DNA of 64,000 bases from Prescottella defluvii (GTDB lineage Bacteria > Actinomycetota > Actinomycetes > Mycobacteriales > Mycobacteriaceae). Position numbers and translations under genes: made by a program. Shown piece by piece: positions 16,251 to 25,916 of the stretch (position 1 is its first letter; every line of letters starts with the position of its first letter). A model generated the notes under the pieces. The model had not been told where the DNA came from and did not search any database. It worked only from the letters and a program-made list of their open reading frames with translations. The DNA lies in the NCBI RefSeq assembly GCF_000738775.1, contig NZ_JPOC01000026.1, positions 1-64,000 of the forward strand, in the 5' to 3' direction.

Positions 16251-17022
16251 CCTGCCTGACCGGGTCCGGGTCACCGACCGCCGCATGCGGACTCGAACGC
16301 TCGATCAGCGGCAGCGTGCGCAACTGCCGCTCGAGATGCCACTGCAGGTGCGCGGCGACGAGCCCGCTGGCCTGACTGCGCATCGACGCGGTCGCGGCCT
16401 CGGTGTCCTGCCACTGACCGTGCACCAGGGCGTCCATGAAGTCCAGGACACCCGGTGACGGCGTGGCCGCACCGGGCGGGCGGCAGTGCACACACACCGC
16501 GCCACCGGCCGCGACGTGGAAGGCGCGGTGCGGTCCCGGGGCCGCGCACCGCGCGCACTCGTTCAGTGCCGGCGCCCACCCGGCGTAGCCCATCGCCCGC
16601 AGCAGATAGGCGTCGAGAACCAGTTCGACGGGCCGCGCCTGCTCGCCGATCGCCCGCAACGCCCCGACGGTGAGACTGTGCAGCCGCGGGGCCGGCGCCC
16701 GCTCCTCACCGGCCAGCCGTTCGGCGGTCTCGAGGATCGCGCAGGCCGTGGTGTAGCGACCGTAGTCGTCGACGATGTCCGCGCCGAACGCGTCGACCGT
16801 GTGGACCTGGGTGACGACGTCCAGGCTGCGGCCGGGATACAACTGCACGTCGATGTGCGCGAACGGCTCGAGCCGGGCACCGAACTTGGACTTGGTACGA
16901 CGCACGCCCTTGGCGACCGCCCGGACCAGACCGTGCTGCCGGGTCAACAGGGTCACGATGCGATCGGCCTCGCCCAGCTTGTGCTGGCGCAACACCACCG
17001 CGTAGTCCCGGTACAACCTCAC
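16207..17022 (-). CDS. recO: DNA repair protein RecO
   Basis: A 271-aa recombination mediator that with RecR loads RecA on SSB-coated DNA. An N-terminal OB-fold opens [23 protein letters not shown]-terminal helical domain contains a four-Cys zinc site (CARC ... CVHC, about residues 155-180). GTG at 17022 is chosen because GAGG is 6 nt upstream and the OB-fold starts at once; the frame to 17085 would enter the divergent promoter. Its 3' end overlaps uppS in another frame. Confidence 0.93.
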   Translation of the reverse strand: MRLYRDYAVVLRQHKLGEADRIVTLLTRQHGLVRAVAKGVRRTKSKFGARLEPFAHIDVQLYPGRSLDVVTQVHTVDAFGADIVDDYGRYTTACAILETAERLAGEERAPAPRLHSLTVGALRAIGEQARPVELVLDAYLLRAMGYAGWAPALNECARCAAPGPHRAFHVAAGGAVCVHCRPPGAATPSPGVLDFMDALVHGQWQDTEAATASMRSQASGLVAAHLQWHLERQLRTLPLIERSSPHAAVGDPDPVRQDGERDSTTRTASSA

Positions 17023-17102
17023 GACAACCTCACACGGCCAGTCTCCCACGCCGCACCGACGAGTCCCGACAAGCGCGTACGGCAAAGCCCCACGGCGAAA
17101 AC

Positions 17103-17116
17103 TGGAACACGTTACT
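17103..17116. promoter_or_regulatory. Possible weak KstR-like site upstream of the amidase gene
   Basis: TGGAACACGTTACT fits seven of the eight fixed positions of TnnAACnnGTTnnA; the last base is T rather than A. It lies in the recO/amidase divergent intergenic region, about 40 bp before the amidase ATG. One mismatch and no other support make this speculative. Confidence 0.25.
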
Positions 17117-17153
17117 GTTCGCCGGGATCAACAGTCGGCACGACGGGGCGAAA

Positions 17154-18584
17154 ATGAGTACTGAACTGCACGAACACGATGTCGAACAGCAGGCTCCGGG
17201 CCTCGAGGAGCAGGTCGCGGCCCTGGCGGCCGGACGCACCTCGGCCGTCGCGGCCACCACCGCGGCCCTCGATCGGATCGACGCCACCCAGGGCACGCTC
17301 AACGCGTTCCGCATCGTCCGCCGGGCCGCCGCGATGGAGGAGGCCGCCGACGCCGATCGTCGTCTCGCGGCCGGCGAGCGCCTGCCCCTGCTCGGCGTCC
17401 CGATCGCCGTCAAGGACGACGTCGACGTCACCGGCGAACCCACCGCGTTCGGATGTCCGGGTACCTTCCCCGCGAAGACCGCCGACTCCGAGGTGGTCCG
17501 GCGCCTGCGCGCCGCGGGTGCCGTGATCGTCGGCAAGACCAACAGCCCCGAACTCGGGCAGTGGCCGTTCACCGGGGGCAGCGCGTTCGGCTACACCCGC
17601 AACCCCTGGGGCCGCGGACACACGCCGGGCGGGTCCTCGGGGGGCAGCGCCGCTGCGGTGGCGGCGGGCCTGGTGGCGGCCGCGATCGGCTCCGACGGCG
17701 CCGGTTCGGTCCGCATCCCCGCCGCGTGGACCCACCTGGTCGGGATCAAACCGCAACGCGGCCGGATCTCGACGTGGCCCGAGCCCGAGGCGTTCCACGG
17801 CATCACCGTCAACGGTCCGCTCGCACGCACCGTCGCCGACGCCGCCCTGCTGTTCGACGTCGTCGCCGGCAACCACGACGGAGATCTGCACAAGCCGCCG
17901 CCGGTGACGGTCCGTGACGCCGTCGGCCGCGAGCCCGGACGACTGAAGATCGCCCTGTCGCTGCGCATTCCGTTCACCGCGACACCCACCGCGCTGCACC
18001 CCGAGATCCGGGCCGCGGTCGGCCGGACGGCGCATGCGCTGCGCCGGCTCGGACACGACGTCACCGTCGACGACCCGGAGTACGGCATCCTGTTGGGCCT
18101 CAACTTCCTGCCCCGGTCCCTCGCCGGCGTGGACGCGTGGCTCGCCCAACTCCCGGACCCGTCGCTGGTCGACGCACGCACCCGCGCCAACGCCCGCACC
18201 GGACGTCTGCTGTCCGGGTTGCCGCTGCGCGCGGCGCGGGCCGCCGAGCCCCGGATGCGACGTCGGCTCGGCGAGATCTTCGACGACTACGACGTGGTCC
18301 TGGCCCCCACCACCGCGACTCCCCCGCCGCGGGTGGAGGGGCTGGATGCGATCGGTGGCGTCGAGACCGACAAGGTGATCACCGCGGCGTGCCCGTACAC
18401 CTGGCCGTGGAACATCCTGGGCTGGCCCAGTGTGAACGTCCCCGCGGGCTTCACCACCACCGGGCTCCCGATCGGCGTCCAGCTGATGGGTCACGACAAC
18501 ACCGAACCACTACTGGTTTCCCTTGCGGCACAACTCGAGTCGGTCCAGCGCTGGCAGGAGGCCCGCCCCGCCCGCTGGTGGTGA
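17154..18584 (+). CDS. Amidase (amidase-signature family), AmiA2-like
   Basis: A 476-aa amidase-signature enzyme hydrolysing a C-N amide bond. The Ser-cisSer-Lys triad is readable: K87 in PIAVKDD, cis-Ser S162 in GGSSGGS, and nucleophile S185 in SDGAGSVRIP. The length is usual for the family. The substrate cannot be deduced; AmiA2 of M. tuberculosis (Rv2363) sits at the same place between recO and era. No signal peptide, so cytoplasmic. The ribosome site before ATG 17154 is weak. It is convergent with era. Confidence 0.92.
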   Translation: MSTELHEHDVEQQAPGLEEQVAALAAGRTSAVAATTAALDRIDATQGTLNAFRIVRRAAAMEEAADADRRLAAGERLPLLGVPIAVKDDVDVTGEPTAFGCPGTFPAKTADSEVVRRLRAAGAVIVGKTNSPELGQWPFTGGSAFGYTRNPWGRGHTPGGSSGGSAAAVAAGLVAAAIGSDGAGSVRIPAAWTHLVGIKPQRGRISTWPEPEAFHGITVNGPLARTVADAALLFDVVAGNHDGDLHKPPPVTVRDAVGREPGRLKIALSLRIPFTATPTALHPEIRAAVGRTAHALRRLGHDVTVDDPEYGILLGLNFLPRSLAGVDAWLAQLPDPSLVDARTRANARTGRLLSGLPLRAARAAEPRMRRRLGEIFDDYDVVLAPTTATPPPRVEGLDAIGGVETDKVITAACPYTWPWNILGWPSVNVPAGFTTTGLPIGVQLMGHDNTEPLLVSLAAQLESVQRWQEARPARWW

Positions 18585-18609
18585 CCGGGAAGGGCCGCCG
18601 GCCGTTCGC

Positions 18610-19527
18610 TTAGAAGCCCAGACGGCCCAACTGCTTGGGGTCGCGCTGCCAGTCCTTGGCGACCTTCACGTGCAGTTCCAGGAAGATCTTCGTGCCGAGC
18701 AGCTTCTCGATCTGCTTGCGGGCGTTGGTGCCGACCTCACGCAGCCGCGCGCCGCCCTTGCCGATGACGATGCCCTTCTGGCTGGGCCGCTCGACGTACA
18801 GCAGCGCGTGCACGTCCAGCAGTTCGCCCTGCTTCTCGGTGCGACCCTCGCGCGGGATGACCTCTTCGATGACCACCGCCAGCGAGTGCGGCAGTTCGTC
18901 GCCGAGACCCTCGAGAGCCGCCTCGCGGATCAGCTCCGCCATCAGGGTTTCCTCGGGCTCGTCGGTGATCTCGCCGTCCGGGTAGAACGCGGGGCCCGGC
19001 TCCATCTGCTCGGCGAGAACCTTGACGAGCAGCTCCACCTGCTCACCGGACTGCGCCGACACCGGGATCACCTCGGTCTGCGGTCCGAGGATCTTCGACA
19101 GCGCCAGCAACTGCGCGGCGACGGCGTCCTTGCTCACCTTGTCGATCTTGGTGACGATGCCGACCAGCTTGGTCTTCGGCGCCATCTGCCGGACCTGGTC
19201 GAGGATCCACCGGTCACCGGGACCGATCTTCTCGTCCGCCGGGATGCACAGGCAGATGACGTCGACCTCGGAGTACGTGTCGCGCACCAGGTCGTTGAGG
19301 CGCTGCCCCAGCAGCGTCCGCGGCCGGTGCAGACCCGGGGTGTCGACCAGGATCAACTGGGCGAAATCGCGGTGCACGATGCCGCGGATCGTGTGCCGGG
19401 TGGTCTGCGGCCGCGAAGAGGTGATCGCGATCTTGCTGCCCACCAGCGCGTTCGTCAGCGTCGACTTGCCCGTGTTGGGCCGTCCGACGAAACAGACGAA
19501 GCCGGAACGGAATTCGTTATCGGTCAT
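18610..19527 (-). CDS. era: GTPase Era
   Basis: A 305-aa GTPase for 16S rRNA maturation and 30S assembly. The G1 motif GRPNTGKST is at residues 15-23; G3 is DTPGL and G4 is TKID (T in place of the usual N). The C-terminal KH domain carries VIGKGGARLREVG. It begins only 3 bp after the stop of the CNNM/CorC gene, and forms the last gene of the phoH-ybeY-cnnM-era run, whose members act together in rRNA processing in other bacteria. Confidence 0.97.
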   Translation of the reverse strand: MTDNEFRSGFVCFVGRPNTGKSTLTNALVGSKIAITSSRPQTTRHTIRGIVHRDFAQLILVDTPGLHRPRTLLGQRLNDLVRDTYSEVDVICLCIPADEKIGPGDRWILDQVRQMAPKTKLVGIVTKIDKVSKDAVAAQLLALSKILGPQTEVIPVSAQSGEQVELLVKVLAEQMEPGPAFYPDGEITDEPEETLMAELIREAALEGLGDELPHSLAVVIEEVIPREGRTEKQGELLDVHALLYVERPSQKGIVIGKGGARLREVGTNARKQIEKLLGTKIFLELHVKVAKDWQRDPKQLGRLGF

Positions 19528-19530
19528 GTG

Positions 19531-20856
19531 TCACTCCTGGCTCACGTGTCCGTCGCCGTCCACGTGGTCGTTCTCGGTATGTTCGTCGGACGCCACGCGC
19601 TCGACGTAGATGGTGCTGATCCGCACCCGTCCGCGCACGTCGGCCCCGCCCTCGCCGCGCAGTCGCAGGCCCGCGGTCACGACCTGGGAACCCGGCAGGG
19701 GCACCCGGCCGAGTTCGTAGCCGAGCAGTCCACCGACCGTCTCGACCTCGTCGTTCTCGATCTCGATGCCGAACAGCTCGCCCAGGTCCTCCACCGGCAG
19801 CCGCGCCGACACCCGGTAGGTGCCGTCGCCGAGGTCCTCGACGGGCGGGGTCTCGTCGGTGTCGTACTCGTCGGCGATCTCACCGACGATCTCCTCGATC
19901 ACGTCCTCGATGGTGACCAGGCCCGCGATGCCGCCGTACTCGTCGACGAGGATCGCCATGTGGTTGCGGTCGCGCTGCATCTCGGCGAGCAGACTGTCCA
20001 GCGCCTTCGAGTCCGGCACGAACACCGCCGGACGCATCACCTGCGCGACCGTGACGCTGCGGCCACCGTCGGACGAGTAGTAGGTCTGCTGCACCAGATC
20101 CTTGAGATACACCACACCGAGCACGTCGTCGACGTTCTCGCCGATGACGGGGATCCGCGAGTGCCCGGAGCGCACCGCGAGCGACGTCGCCTGCCCGGCG
20201 GTCTTGTCCGCCTCGATCCACACCATCTCGGTCCTCGGCACCATCACCTCACGGGCGGAGGTGTCCCCGAGTTCGAAAACGGACTGGATCATCCGGCGTT
20301 CCTCGTCGGCCACCACGCCGCGTTCCTGCGCCAGATCGACCAGCTCACGCAGTTCGATCTCCGACGCGAACGGGCCCGCACGGAAACCCTTGCCTGGGGT
20401 GAGCGCGTTGCCGACGAGGATCAGCAGCCTGCTGACCGGGCTGAGCAAGGCGCCCAACGCGACCAGCGGAACCGCCGATGCCAGGGCCAGCGGGTACGCG
20501 CGCTGCCGGCCCAGGGTGCGGGGGCCGACGCCGATGGCCACGTAGTCGACGAGCACCATCACCACGATCGTGACGACCATGCCCCACACCGCGCCGAGGA
20601 GATCGATCAGCGCACCCGCGAGGAGGACCGCGGCCGCGATCTCGCAGAGGATCCGCAGCAGGACCATGAGATTGACGTAGCGGGGCCGGTCCGAGACGAT
20701 CCGCACCAGACGCGCGGCGCCGGGGCGGTCGTCCTTGGCCAACTCGTCGACCCGCGCCGGGGACAGCGTGTTCAGTGCCGCATCGACAGCCGCGAACAGC
20801 CCACCGAGCGGCACCAGGACGACCGCGAGAACGATCAGGACGACGGCGTCACTCAC
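19531..20856 (-). CDS. CNNM/CorC-type transporter-associated membrane protein (HlyC/CorC family)
   Basis: A 441-aa integral membrane protein. Residues 1-160 form the DUF21/CNNM membrane domain with four hydrophobic segments. Two CBS domains follow (about 205-325; [43 protein letters not shown]). The C-terminus is a CorC/HlyC domain ([28 protein letters not shown]). Relatives act in Mg2+/Co2+ homeostasis. The position between ybeY and era matches Rv2366c of M. tuberculosis. The last 25 residues are acidic. Confidence 0.9.
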   Translation of the reverse strand: MSDAVVLIVLAVVLVPLGGLFAAVDAALNTLSPARVDELAKDDRPGAARLVRIVSDRPRYVNLMVLLRILCEIAAAVLLAGALIDLLGAVWGMVVTIVVMVLVDYVAIGVGPRTLGRQRAYPLALASAVPLVALGALLSPVSRLLILVGNALTPGKGFRAGPFASEIELRELVDLAQERGVVADEERRMIQSVFELGDTSAREVMVPRTEMVWIEADKTAGQATSLAVRSGHSRIPVIGENVDDVLGVVYLKDLVQQTYYSSDGGRSVTVAQVMRPAVFVPDSKALDSLLAEMQRDRNHMAILVDEYGGIAGLVTIEDVIEEIVGEIADEYDTDETPPVEDLGDGTYRVSARLPVEDLGELFGIEIENDEVETVGGLLGYELGRVPLPGSQVVTAGLRLRGEGGADVRGRVRISTIYVERVASDEHTENDHVDGDGHVSQE

Positions 20857-20880
20857 CGGCCGATCACCGCCGGCCGGACA

Positions 20881-21423
20881 TCACTGCTCGGGGCCATCGA
20901 AGAACCCGGCCTTGCCCAGCAACCGCTGGTCGCGGGCCGCGAGCTCGGCCTCGCGTTCGGCCCGGCGCAGATCCTCGTACCATTCGGCCAGCAGCTGGTT
21001 CTGCAGCCCGAACATCTCCTTCTCCTCCTCCGGCTCGGCATGGTCGTAGCCGAGGAGGTGCAGGACGCCGTGGACGGTCAGCAGCGCCAGCTCGTGATCG
21101 AGCGAGTGGCCCGCCGTCTGCGCCTGGTCGGCGGCGAAAGACGGGCACAGCACGATGTCACCGAGCATCGACGGACCCGGCTCCGGCGCGTCGGGGCGAC
21201 CGCCGGGCTCGAGCTCGTCCATCGGGAACGACATCACGTCGGTGGGACCGGGCAGGTCCATCCAGCGCATGTGCAGATCGGCCATCGTGTCCGAATCCAC
21301 GAGCACCATCGACAGCTCCGCCGCGGGATGGACGTCCATCCGGGCGATCACGAAACGCGCGACGCTGATCAGGTCCTCGTCGGAGACTTCCATCCCCGAT
21401 TCGTTGGAGATCTCGATACTCAT
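20881..21423 (-). CDS. ybeY: Endoribonuclease YbeY
   Basis: A 180-aa single-strand-specific metallo-endoribonuclease for 16S rRNA 3'-end maturation and ribosome quality control. The three-His zinc motif is intact in [15 protein letters not shown] (about residues 115-129). The upstream half shows [21 protein letters not shown]. It is preceded by phoH and followed by the CNNM gene in the same direction, a conserved arrangement. Confidence 0.95.
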   Translation of the reverse strand: MSIEISNESGMEVSDEDLISVARFVIARMDVHPAAELSMVLVDSDTMADLHMRWMDLPGPTDVMSFPMDELEPGGRPDAPEPGPSMLGDIVLCPSFAADQAQTAGHSLDHELALLTVHGVLHLLGYDHAEPEEEKEMFGLQNQLLAEWYEDLRRAEREAELAARDQRLLGKAGFFDGPEQ

Positions 21424-21482
21424 TTACGTCGCTCTTTCGTCGTCCGCGGGCGCGCGGTGGCCGTGCTGGGGCGGGAACAACC

Positions 21483-22574
21483 CTACCGCCGCTGCGAACG
21501 CGACTGGACCGCTCGTCGGTGCGCGCGGTTTCCCAGCGGCAGGTCCTCCGCGCGGGACGACTCGAAGCGGTCGTACGCGTCGACGATGTCGGAGACCAGA
21601 CGGTGCCGGACCACGTCGCTGCTGTCGAGGATCGCGAAATGGATTCCGTCGATGTCGTCGAGGATCTCGGTGGCCGCACGCAGGCCCGAACGCGCCCCAC
21701 CGGGCAGGTCGACCTGGGTGATGTCGCCGGTGACGACGATCTTGGAGCCGAACCCGAGCCTGGTGAGGAACATCTTCATCTGCTCGGCCGTGGTGTTCTG
21801 CGCCTCGTCGAGAATGATGAACGCGTCGTTGAGAGTCCGGCCACGCATGTACGCCAGCGGCGCGACCTCGATGACGCCGGCCTGCATCAGCTTCGGGATC
21901 GCCTCGGGGTCCATCATGTCGTGCAGCGCGTCGTGCAACGGCCGCAGGTACGGGTCGATCTTCTCGTGCAGCGTGCCCGGCAGGAAGCCCAGTCGCTCAC
22001 CGGCTTCGACGGCCGGACGGGTCAGGATGATCCGCGTCACCTGCTTGCTCTGCAGCGCCTGCACGGCCTTCGCCATCGCGAGGTACGTCTTGCCGGTTCC
22101 GGCCGGGCCGACGCCGAACACGATGGTGTTCTCGTCGATCGCGTCGACGTAGCGCTTCTGGTTGAGCGTCTTGGGACGGATGGTCTTGCCGCGCCGCGAC
22201 AGGATGTCCAGGCTCAGCACGTCGGCCGGCGACTCGGACAGGCCCTGCGTGAGCATGCCGACGGTCCGACGGACCGCGTCGGGCGTGATGGCCTGACCGC
22301 GACGGACGATGGCCGCGAGCTGTTCGAGCACCCGCTCCGCGAGCGCGACGTCCGCGGGGGTCCCGGTGAGTGTGACCGCGTTGCCACGGACGTGGATGTC
22401 GGCGTCGAGGACCTGCTCGAGAGCGGTCAGGTTCTCATCGGACGACCCGAGCAGAGGCGGCACCACCTCGGGCGGGAGTTCCATGCTCGAACGCACGGTG
22501 CGCTCGGCCGGCTGCGTGGGATCCTGCGGGGAGCCGCTGTACCGCGACCTGCCGTTCTCGACTTGTTCACTCAC
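21483..22574 (-). CDS. phoH: PhoH-like ATPase
   Basis: A 363-aa P-loop ATPase of the PhoH/PhoL group, often encoded beside ybeY and thought to act as an RNA helicase-like factor. An N-terminal KH-like segment ([21 protein letters not shown]) precedes Walker A GPAGTGKT and Walker [10 protein letters not shown]. The GTG start at 22574 ([10 protein letters not shown]) gives a length near that of mycobacterial PhoH1; an ATG at 22613 is possible but neither has a strong ribosome site. Confidence 0.92.
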   Translation of the reverse strand: MSEQVENGRSRYSGSPQDPTQPAERTVRSSMELPPEVVPPLLGSSDENLTALEQVLDADIHVRGNAVTLTGTPADVALAERVLEQLAAIVRRGQAITPDAVRRTVGMLTQGLSESPADVLSLDILSRRGKTIRPKTLNQKRYVDAIDENTIVFGVGPAGTGKTYLAMAKAVQALQSKQVTRIILTRPAVEAGERLGFLPGTLHEKIDPYLRPLHDALHDMMDPEAIPKLMQAGVIEVAPLAYMRGRTLNDAFIILDEAQNTTAEQMKMFLTRLGFGSKIVVTGDITQVDLPGGARSGLRAATEILDDIDGIHFAILDSSDVVRHRLVSDIVDAYDRFESSRAEDLPLGNRAHRRAVQSRSQRR

Positions 22575-22670
22575 GTGAGGTCTATGGCCTTCTTCCAGGT
22601 CCGATCCGTCCACGACGGATTGTCGTGCGTGCCCAAAGTCTAGCGCCCGACGGTGGTAGCGCCCACCGGG

Positions 22671-23345
22671 TCAGCCCTCCGCCGTACCGTCCGGTTCGCC
22701 CTGATCCCGCAACCAGGACGACGCCTCCTCCACGACGGCGGCCGCCCGCTCGGGAGGCAACCCGAGCAGCACCAGGCTCGCGGTCGCGAACGTCTCCCCC
22801 CGGTCGTCGATCGCCCCCTGATTGGCGCGTTCGAGCAGCGTCAACGTCATGCCCTCGTCCATCGCCACCAGAAGCTCGGCGGGCAGGTAGGACGAGAACA
22901 GGCCCTCCCGCTGGCCGCGTTCGACGGTGCCGACCGTGATCGCCCGCAGCGGATCGAGCAGGTCGTGGATCCGCTCCTCCCCCAGTTCGCGCCGGGCGAA
23001 GGAGAGCAGCACCCGGAACCGGTCACCGATCGGCCACGTGCGCAGCGCCAGCACCGAGAGAGCCAGATCGGGCCGCCCGGGCAACGGCGGGCCGGTGACC
23101 AGACTCACCGCGATCGCCGCGGACGCCTCGGCAACCAGACCCTCGATCAACGCTTCCCGGTTCGGGAAGTGGGAGTACACCGTCCGGCGCACCACCCCCG
23201 CCGCGCGGGCCACGTCGTCCATGCTCGAGTCGGGGTCGGCCGCGAACGCCGAGATCGCCGCCTCGAGGATGCGGGCACGGTTCGCCCGCGCCTGCGGCCG
23301 CTGCTGCAACGGGGGCACGCGGGGTGTCGGGGACTCGGAACTCAC
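22671..23345 (-). CDS. TetR-family repressor of the adjacent MFS exporter
   Basis: A 224-aa TetR regulator. The N-terminal helix-turn-helix reads RILEAAISAFAADPDSSMDDVARAAGVVRRTVYSHF (split here by eye into A-helix and recognition helix); the C-terminal ligand domain is helical. GTG at 23345 has GGAGG 8 nt upstream; the longer frame to 23438 would read through the operator. It is divergent from a DHA2-type exporter, with two palindromes in the intergenic DNA. By family logic it represses both genes until a drug-like ligand binds. Confidence 0.92.
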   Translation of the reverse strand: MSSESPTPRVPPLQQRPQARANRARILEAAISAFAADPDSSMDDVARAAGVVRRTVYSHFPNREALIEGLVAEASAAIAVSLVTGPPLPGRPDLALSVLALRTWPIGDRFRVLLSFARRELGEERIHDLLDPLRAITVGTVERGQREGLFSSYLPAELLVAMDEGMTLTLLERANQGAIDDRGETFATASLVLLGLPPERAAAVVEEASSWLRDQGEPDGTAEG

Positions 23346-23420
23346 GTACACATCCTCCCCCACCCGCCGGTCCGTCCATCGAATCCCGGATACCGGCGAG
23401 TGTCCATCATCACACCCTTC

Positions 23421-23438
23421 TTGCACACCGGTGTGCAA
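23421..23438. promoter_or_regulatory. Operator 1 of the TetR/MFS pair (perfect palindrome)
   Basis: TTGCACACC-GGTGTGCAA is an 18-bp perfect palindrome in the divergent intergenic region, 76 bp upstream of the tetR start. It is the expected kind of TetR dimer site. Confidence 0.75.
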
Positions 23439-23447
23439 CTAGATAAC

Positions 23448-23465
23448 TTGCACATCAGTGTGCAA
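23448..23465. promoter_or_regulatory. Operator 2 of the TetR/MFS pair
   Basis: TTGCACA-TCAG-TGTGCAA repeats the outer seven bases of operator 1 exactly. Its centre is 27 bp from that of operator 1 and it ends 43 bp before the MFS start codon. Confidence 0.72.
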
Positions 23466-23508
23466 TGTTCCCGGAGCGGAGGACGCCCGGGGTAGGGAGG
23501 GAACGACG

Positions 23509-25116
23509 ATGACCCTGTTGTCGGCACGATTGCCAGGGCTGGCCAGCACCCCGGTGGACCGCATGACGGAGCCGTATCGACGGCGATGGGCTGCCCTCGG
23601 CGTGCTCTGCCTGAGCCTGCTGATCGTGGTGATGGCCAACACCGCCCTCATCGTCGCGGCGCCGGACATGACGCGCGACCTGCAGCTGTCGAGTTCGGAC
23701 CTGCAGTGGGTCATCGACGGGTACACCGTCCCCTACGCGGCGCTGATGCTGCTGTTCGGCGTCCTCGGTGACAAGTACAGCCGCCGCGGCGCGCTGTTCG
23801 CCGGCCTGCTCGTCTTCGGCGGCGGCGCCGTGTTCGGCAGCCTCGCCGACAGCACGACGTCGGTGATCGCGGCCCGCATGATCATGGGCGTGGGCGCGGC
23901 GATCATCATGCCGGCGACCCTGTCGCTGCTGGTCGCGACCTTCCCCGCCGCCGAGCGCACCCGGGCGATCGCCGCGTGGGCCGCGACGTCGGGGCTGGCG
24001 ATCGCGCTCGGCCCGCTGCTCGCGGGTTGGCTGCTCGAAAGCCACTCGTGGCACTCCACGTTCCTCATCAACGTGCCGATCGCCGCCGTCGCGATCGTCG
24101 CCGCACTCGTGCTGGTGCCGCCGTCGAAGGCTCACGGCCTGGGCCGGATCGACTGGATCGGTGGATTGCTCTCGGTCGTCACGATCGGCGCGCTCGTGTT
24201 CTCGATCATCGACGGGTTCCACTTCGGCTGGACCTCGCGGGCGGTGGCCGCCGCGGTCGCCGCCGCCGTCGGACTCGGCGCGTTCGTGTTCTGGGAACTG
24301 CGCCACGAACAGCCCCTCCTCAACGTGCGCAAACTCGGCGAGCGCACCGTCGGCGGCGCGGCGCTCGCGGTGATGCTGGTGTTCCTCGCCGCATTCGGCG
24401 CGATGTTCTTCGTCGCCCAGCAGTTCCAGTTCGTGCTGGGCTTCGGTCCGCTCGAGACCGGTGTCCGGTTGCTGCCGCTCGCCGTGGCGGTGTCGGTCGG
24501 TGCCGCGGCCAGCGCCCGCCTGGCCCCTCGGCTCGGCACCCGCACCGCCGTCGCCGGCGGCATGGCGATCGCCGCGGTCGGCGTCCTTCTGCTCGTCCGC
24601 GTCGACGCCGCCTCCGGGTACGCCGACTTCGTCCCGACGCTGGTGCTGCTCGGTATCGGCATCGGGCTGGCGGTCTCGCCCGCCACCGACGCGCTCATGG
24701 GCAGCTTCCCCGACAACGACCTCGGGGCGGCCGGCGGACTCAACGACACCGCGATCGAACTCGGCGGCTCGCTCGGCATCGCGATCCTCGGCTCGGTCCT
24801 GGCCTCCGCCTACAAGGACGGCATCTCCGGGTTCCTCGCGGCGCTTCCGATCCCGAAACTCACGGGGCCGCAGGCCGATCTGGTGGCACAGGGGTTGGCA
24901 GCCTCCGGCGAGTCGGTGGGCGGAGCCGCGATCGTGGCCGAGGAGATGTCACAGAACATGCTCGCTCGAGCGCAGGCCCAACCGCTGATGGACGCCGCCA
25001 CCGCAGCGTTCGCCGAGGCCATCTCCCAGGCCAGTCTCGTGGGCGGGCTCGCACTCGCGCTCGGCGCGGTGGTGGTCGCGGCCGTCCTGCCCGGCCGCTC
25101 GGCCGCTCAGTCCTGA
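23509..25116 (+). CDS. DHA2-family (14-TM) MFS drug exporter
   Basis: A 535-aa proton-driven multidrug exporter. About fourteen hydrophobic helices are visible. The early helices carry DLQWVIDGYTVPYAALMLLFG, typical of DHA2 transporters, followed by the MFS loop motif GDKYSRR and the motif-C-like SGLAIALGPLLAGWL. Substrates are unknown; quaternary amines, dyes or antibiotics are usual for the group. GGGAGG lies 8 nt before ATG 23509. Expression is presumably controlled by the divergent TetR gene. The stop overlaps the 3' end of the convergent hydrolase gene by 10 bp. Confidence 0.92.
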   Translation: MTLLSARLPGLASTPVDRMTEPYRRRWAALGVLCLSLLIVVMANTALIVAAPDMTRDLQLSSSDLQWVIDGYTVPYAALMLLFGVLGDKYSRRGALFAGLLVFGGGAVFGSLADSTTSVIAARMIMGVGAAIIMPATLSLLVATFPAAERTRAIAAWAATSGLAIALGPLLAGWLLESHSWHSTFLINVPIAAVAIVAALVLVPPSKAHGLGRIDWIGGLLSVVTIGALVFSIIDGFHFGWTSRAVAAAVAAAVGLGAFVFWELRHEQPLLNVRKLGERTVGGAALAVMLVFLAAFGAMFFVAQQFQFVLGFGPLETGVRLLPLAVAVSVGAAASARLAPRLGTRTAVAGGMAIAAVGVLLLVRVDAASGYADFVPTLVLLGIGIGLAVSPATDALMGSFPDNDLGAAGGLNDTAIELGGSLGIAILGSVLASAYKDGISGFLAALPIPKLTGPQADLVAQGLAASGESVGGAAIVAEEMSQNMLARAQAQPLMDAATAAFAEAISQASLVGGLALALGAVVVAAVLPGRSAAQS

Positions 25117-25865
25117 GCGGCGGCCAGCAGCACTTCGCGGGACAGCTTCCAGCACCGCATATTCGGATCGAGGAAGGCGAAGTGGTCCTCGCCCTCGATC
25201 AGGTGCAGTTCCACGGGATCGCCGGCCGCGCGGGCCGCGTCGTGGTAGCGGGCGGCAACCTTCGCGGGTACCTGCGCGTCCTCCGTGCCGTGGATGCACA
25301 CCACCGGCACCCCGGTCGGCACCCGGTGCTGCGGCGACGCCGACCGGTAGAGATCCGGATCGTCCTCGAACGGGACACCGAACAGGTCCTCGATGAAGGA
25401 GACCCGACGACCCCGCTCCGCGGCGGACGCCAGGTCGAGCGCACCGGCCTGCGACACCACCAGCTCCGGGCGGACGCTCGTATCGCGTTGCCCGGCCAGC
25501 CATACCGCCAGCTGCCCGCCGGCCGAGTGCCCGACGACCCGAACCCTGCTCAGGTCCAACGGCACCGGCGACGCGTCCGCCACCGGACCGGCGATCGCCT
25601 CGAGGGCCGCGACCACGTCCGCCGACATCTCCGGCCACCGGCCGCCGGCGCCGATCCGCCGGTACTCGATGTTCCAGACCGCGACGCCACTACGGGCCAG
25701 CTCGACCGAGAACGACGTGCCCAGGTTGAGCTGGTACTTGCCGCTCCAGTAGCCGCCGTGGATCACCATGACCACCGGAACCGGTTCTGCGGCAGCGCCT
25801 TCCGGGGCATAGAAGTGGCCGAACTGCTGCGAATCCGGTCCGTACGCGATACGCGTCCTGGGCAT
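25107..25865 (-). CDS. Alpha/beta hydrolase (BD-FAE/kynurenine formamidase-like)
   Basis: A 252-aa serine hydrolase. The oxyanion motif is VIHGGYW, the nucleophile elbow is VGHSAGGQ, the acid is probably in IHGTEDAQVP, and the catalytic His is in GEDHFAFL. HGGYW and the overall layout resemble bacterial feruloyl esterase or kynurenine formamidase relatives, but no tryptophan-pathway genes lie nearby. It is the last gene of the hrcA-dnaJ2-rsmE run, 51 bp after rsmE. Its 3' end overlaps the convergent MFS gene. Confidence 0.85.
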   Translation of the reverse strand: MPRTRIAYGPDSQQFGHFYAPEGAAAEPVPVVMVIHGGYWSGKYQLNLGTSFSVELARSGVAVWNIEYRRIGAGGRWPEMSADVVAALEAIAGPVADASPVPLDLSRVRVVGHSAGGQLAVWLAGQRDTSVRPELVVSQAGALDLASAAERGRRVSFIEDLFGVPFEDDPDLYRSASPQHRVPTGVPVVCIHGTEDAQVPAKVAARYHDAARAAGDPVELHLIEGEDHFAFLDPNMRCWKLSREVLLAAAQD

Positions 25866-25916
25866 GTCCGTACTCCTGTGTAAATGGGCGGCTGCACCAC
25901 CGAGGCGCGGGGCGCC

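Noticed and set aside
18523-22152. A 1209-codon open frame on the plus strand
   Set aside because: It runs antisense to amidase end, era, the CNNM gene, ybeY and phoH, all of which have complete motifs. It has no domain and a His/Arg/Asp-rich composition typical of the complementary frame of GC-rich genes.
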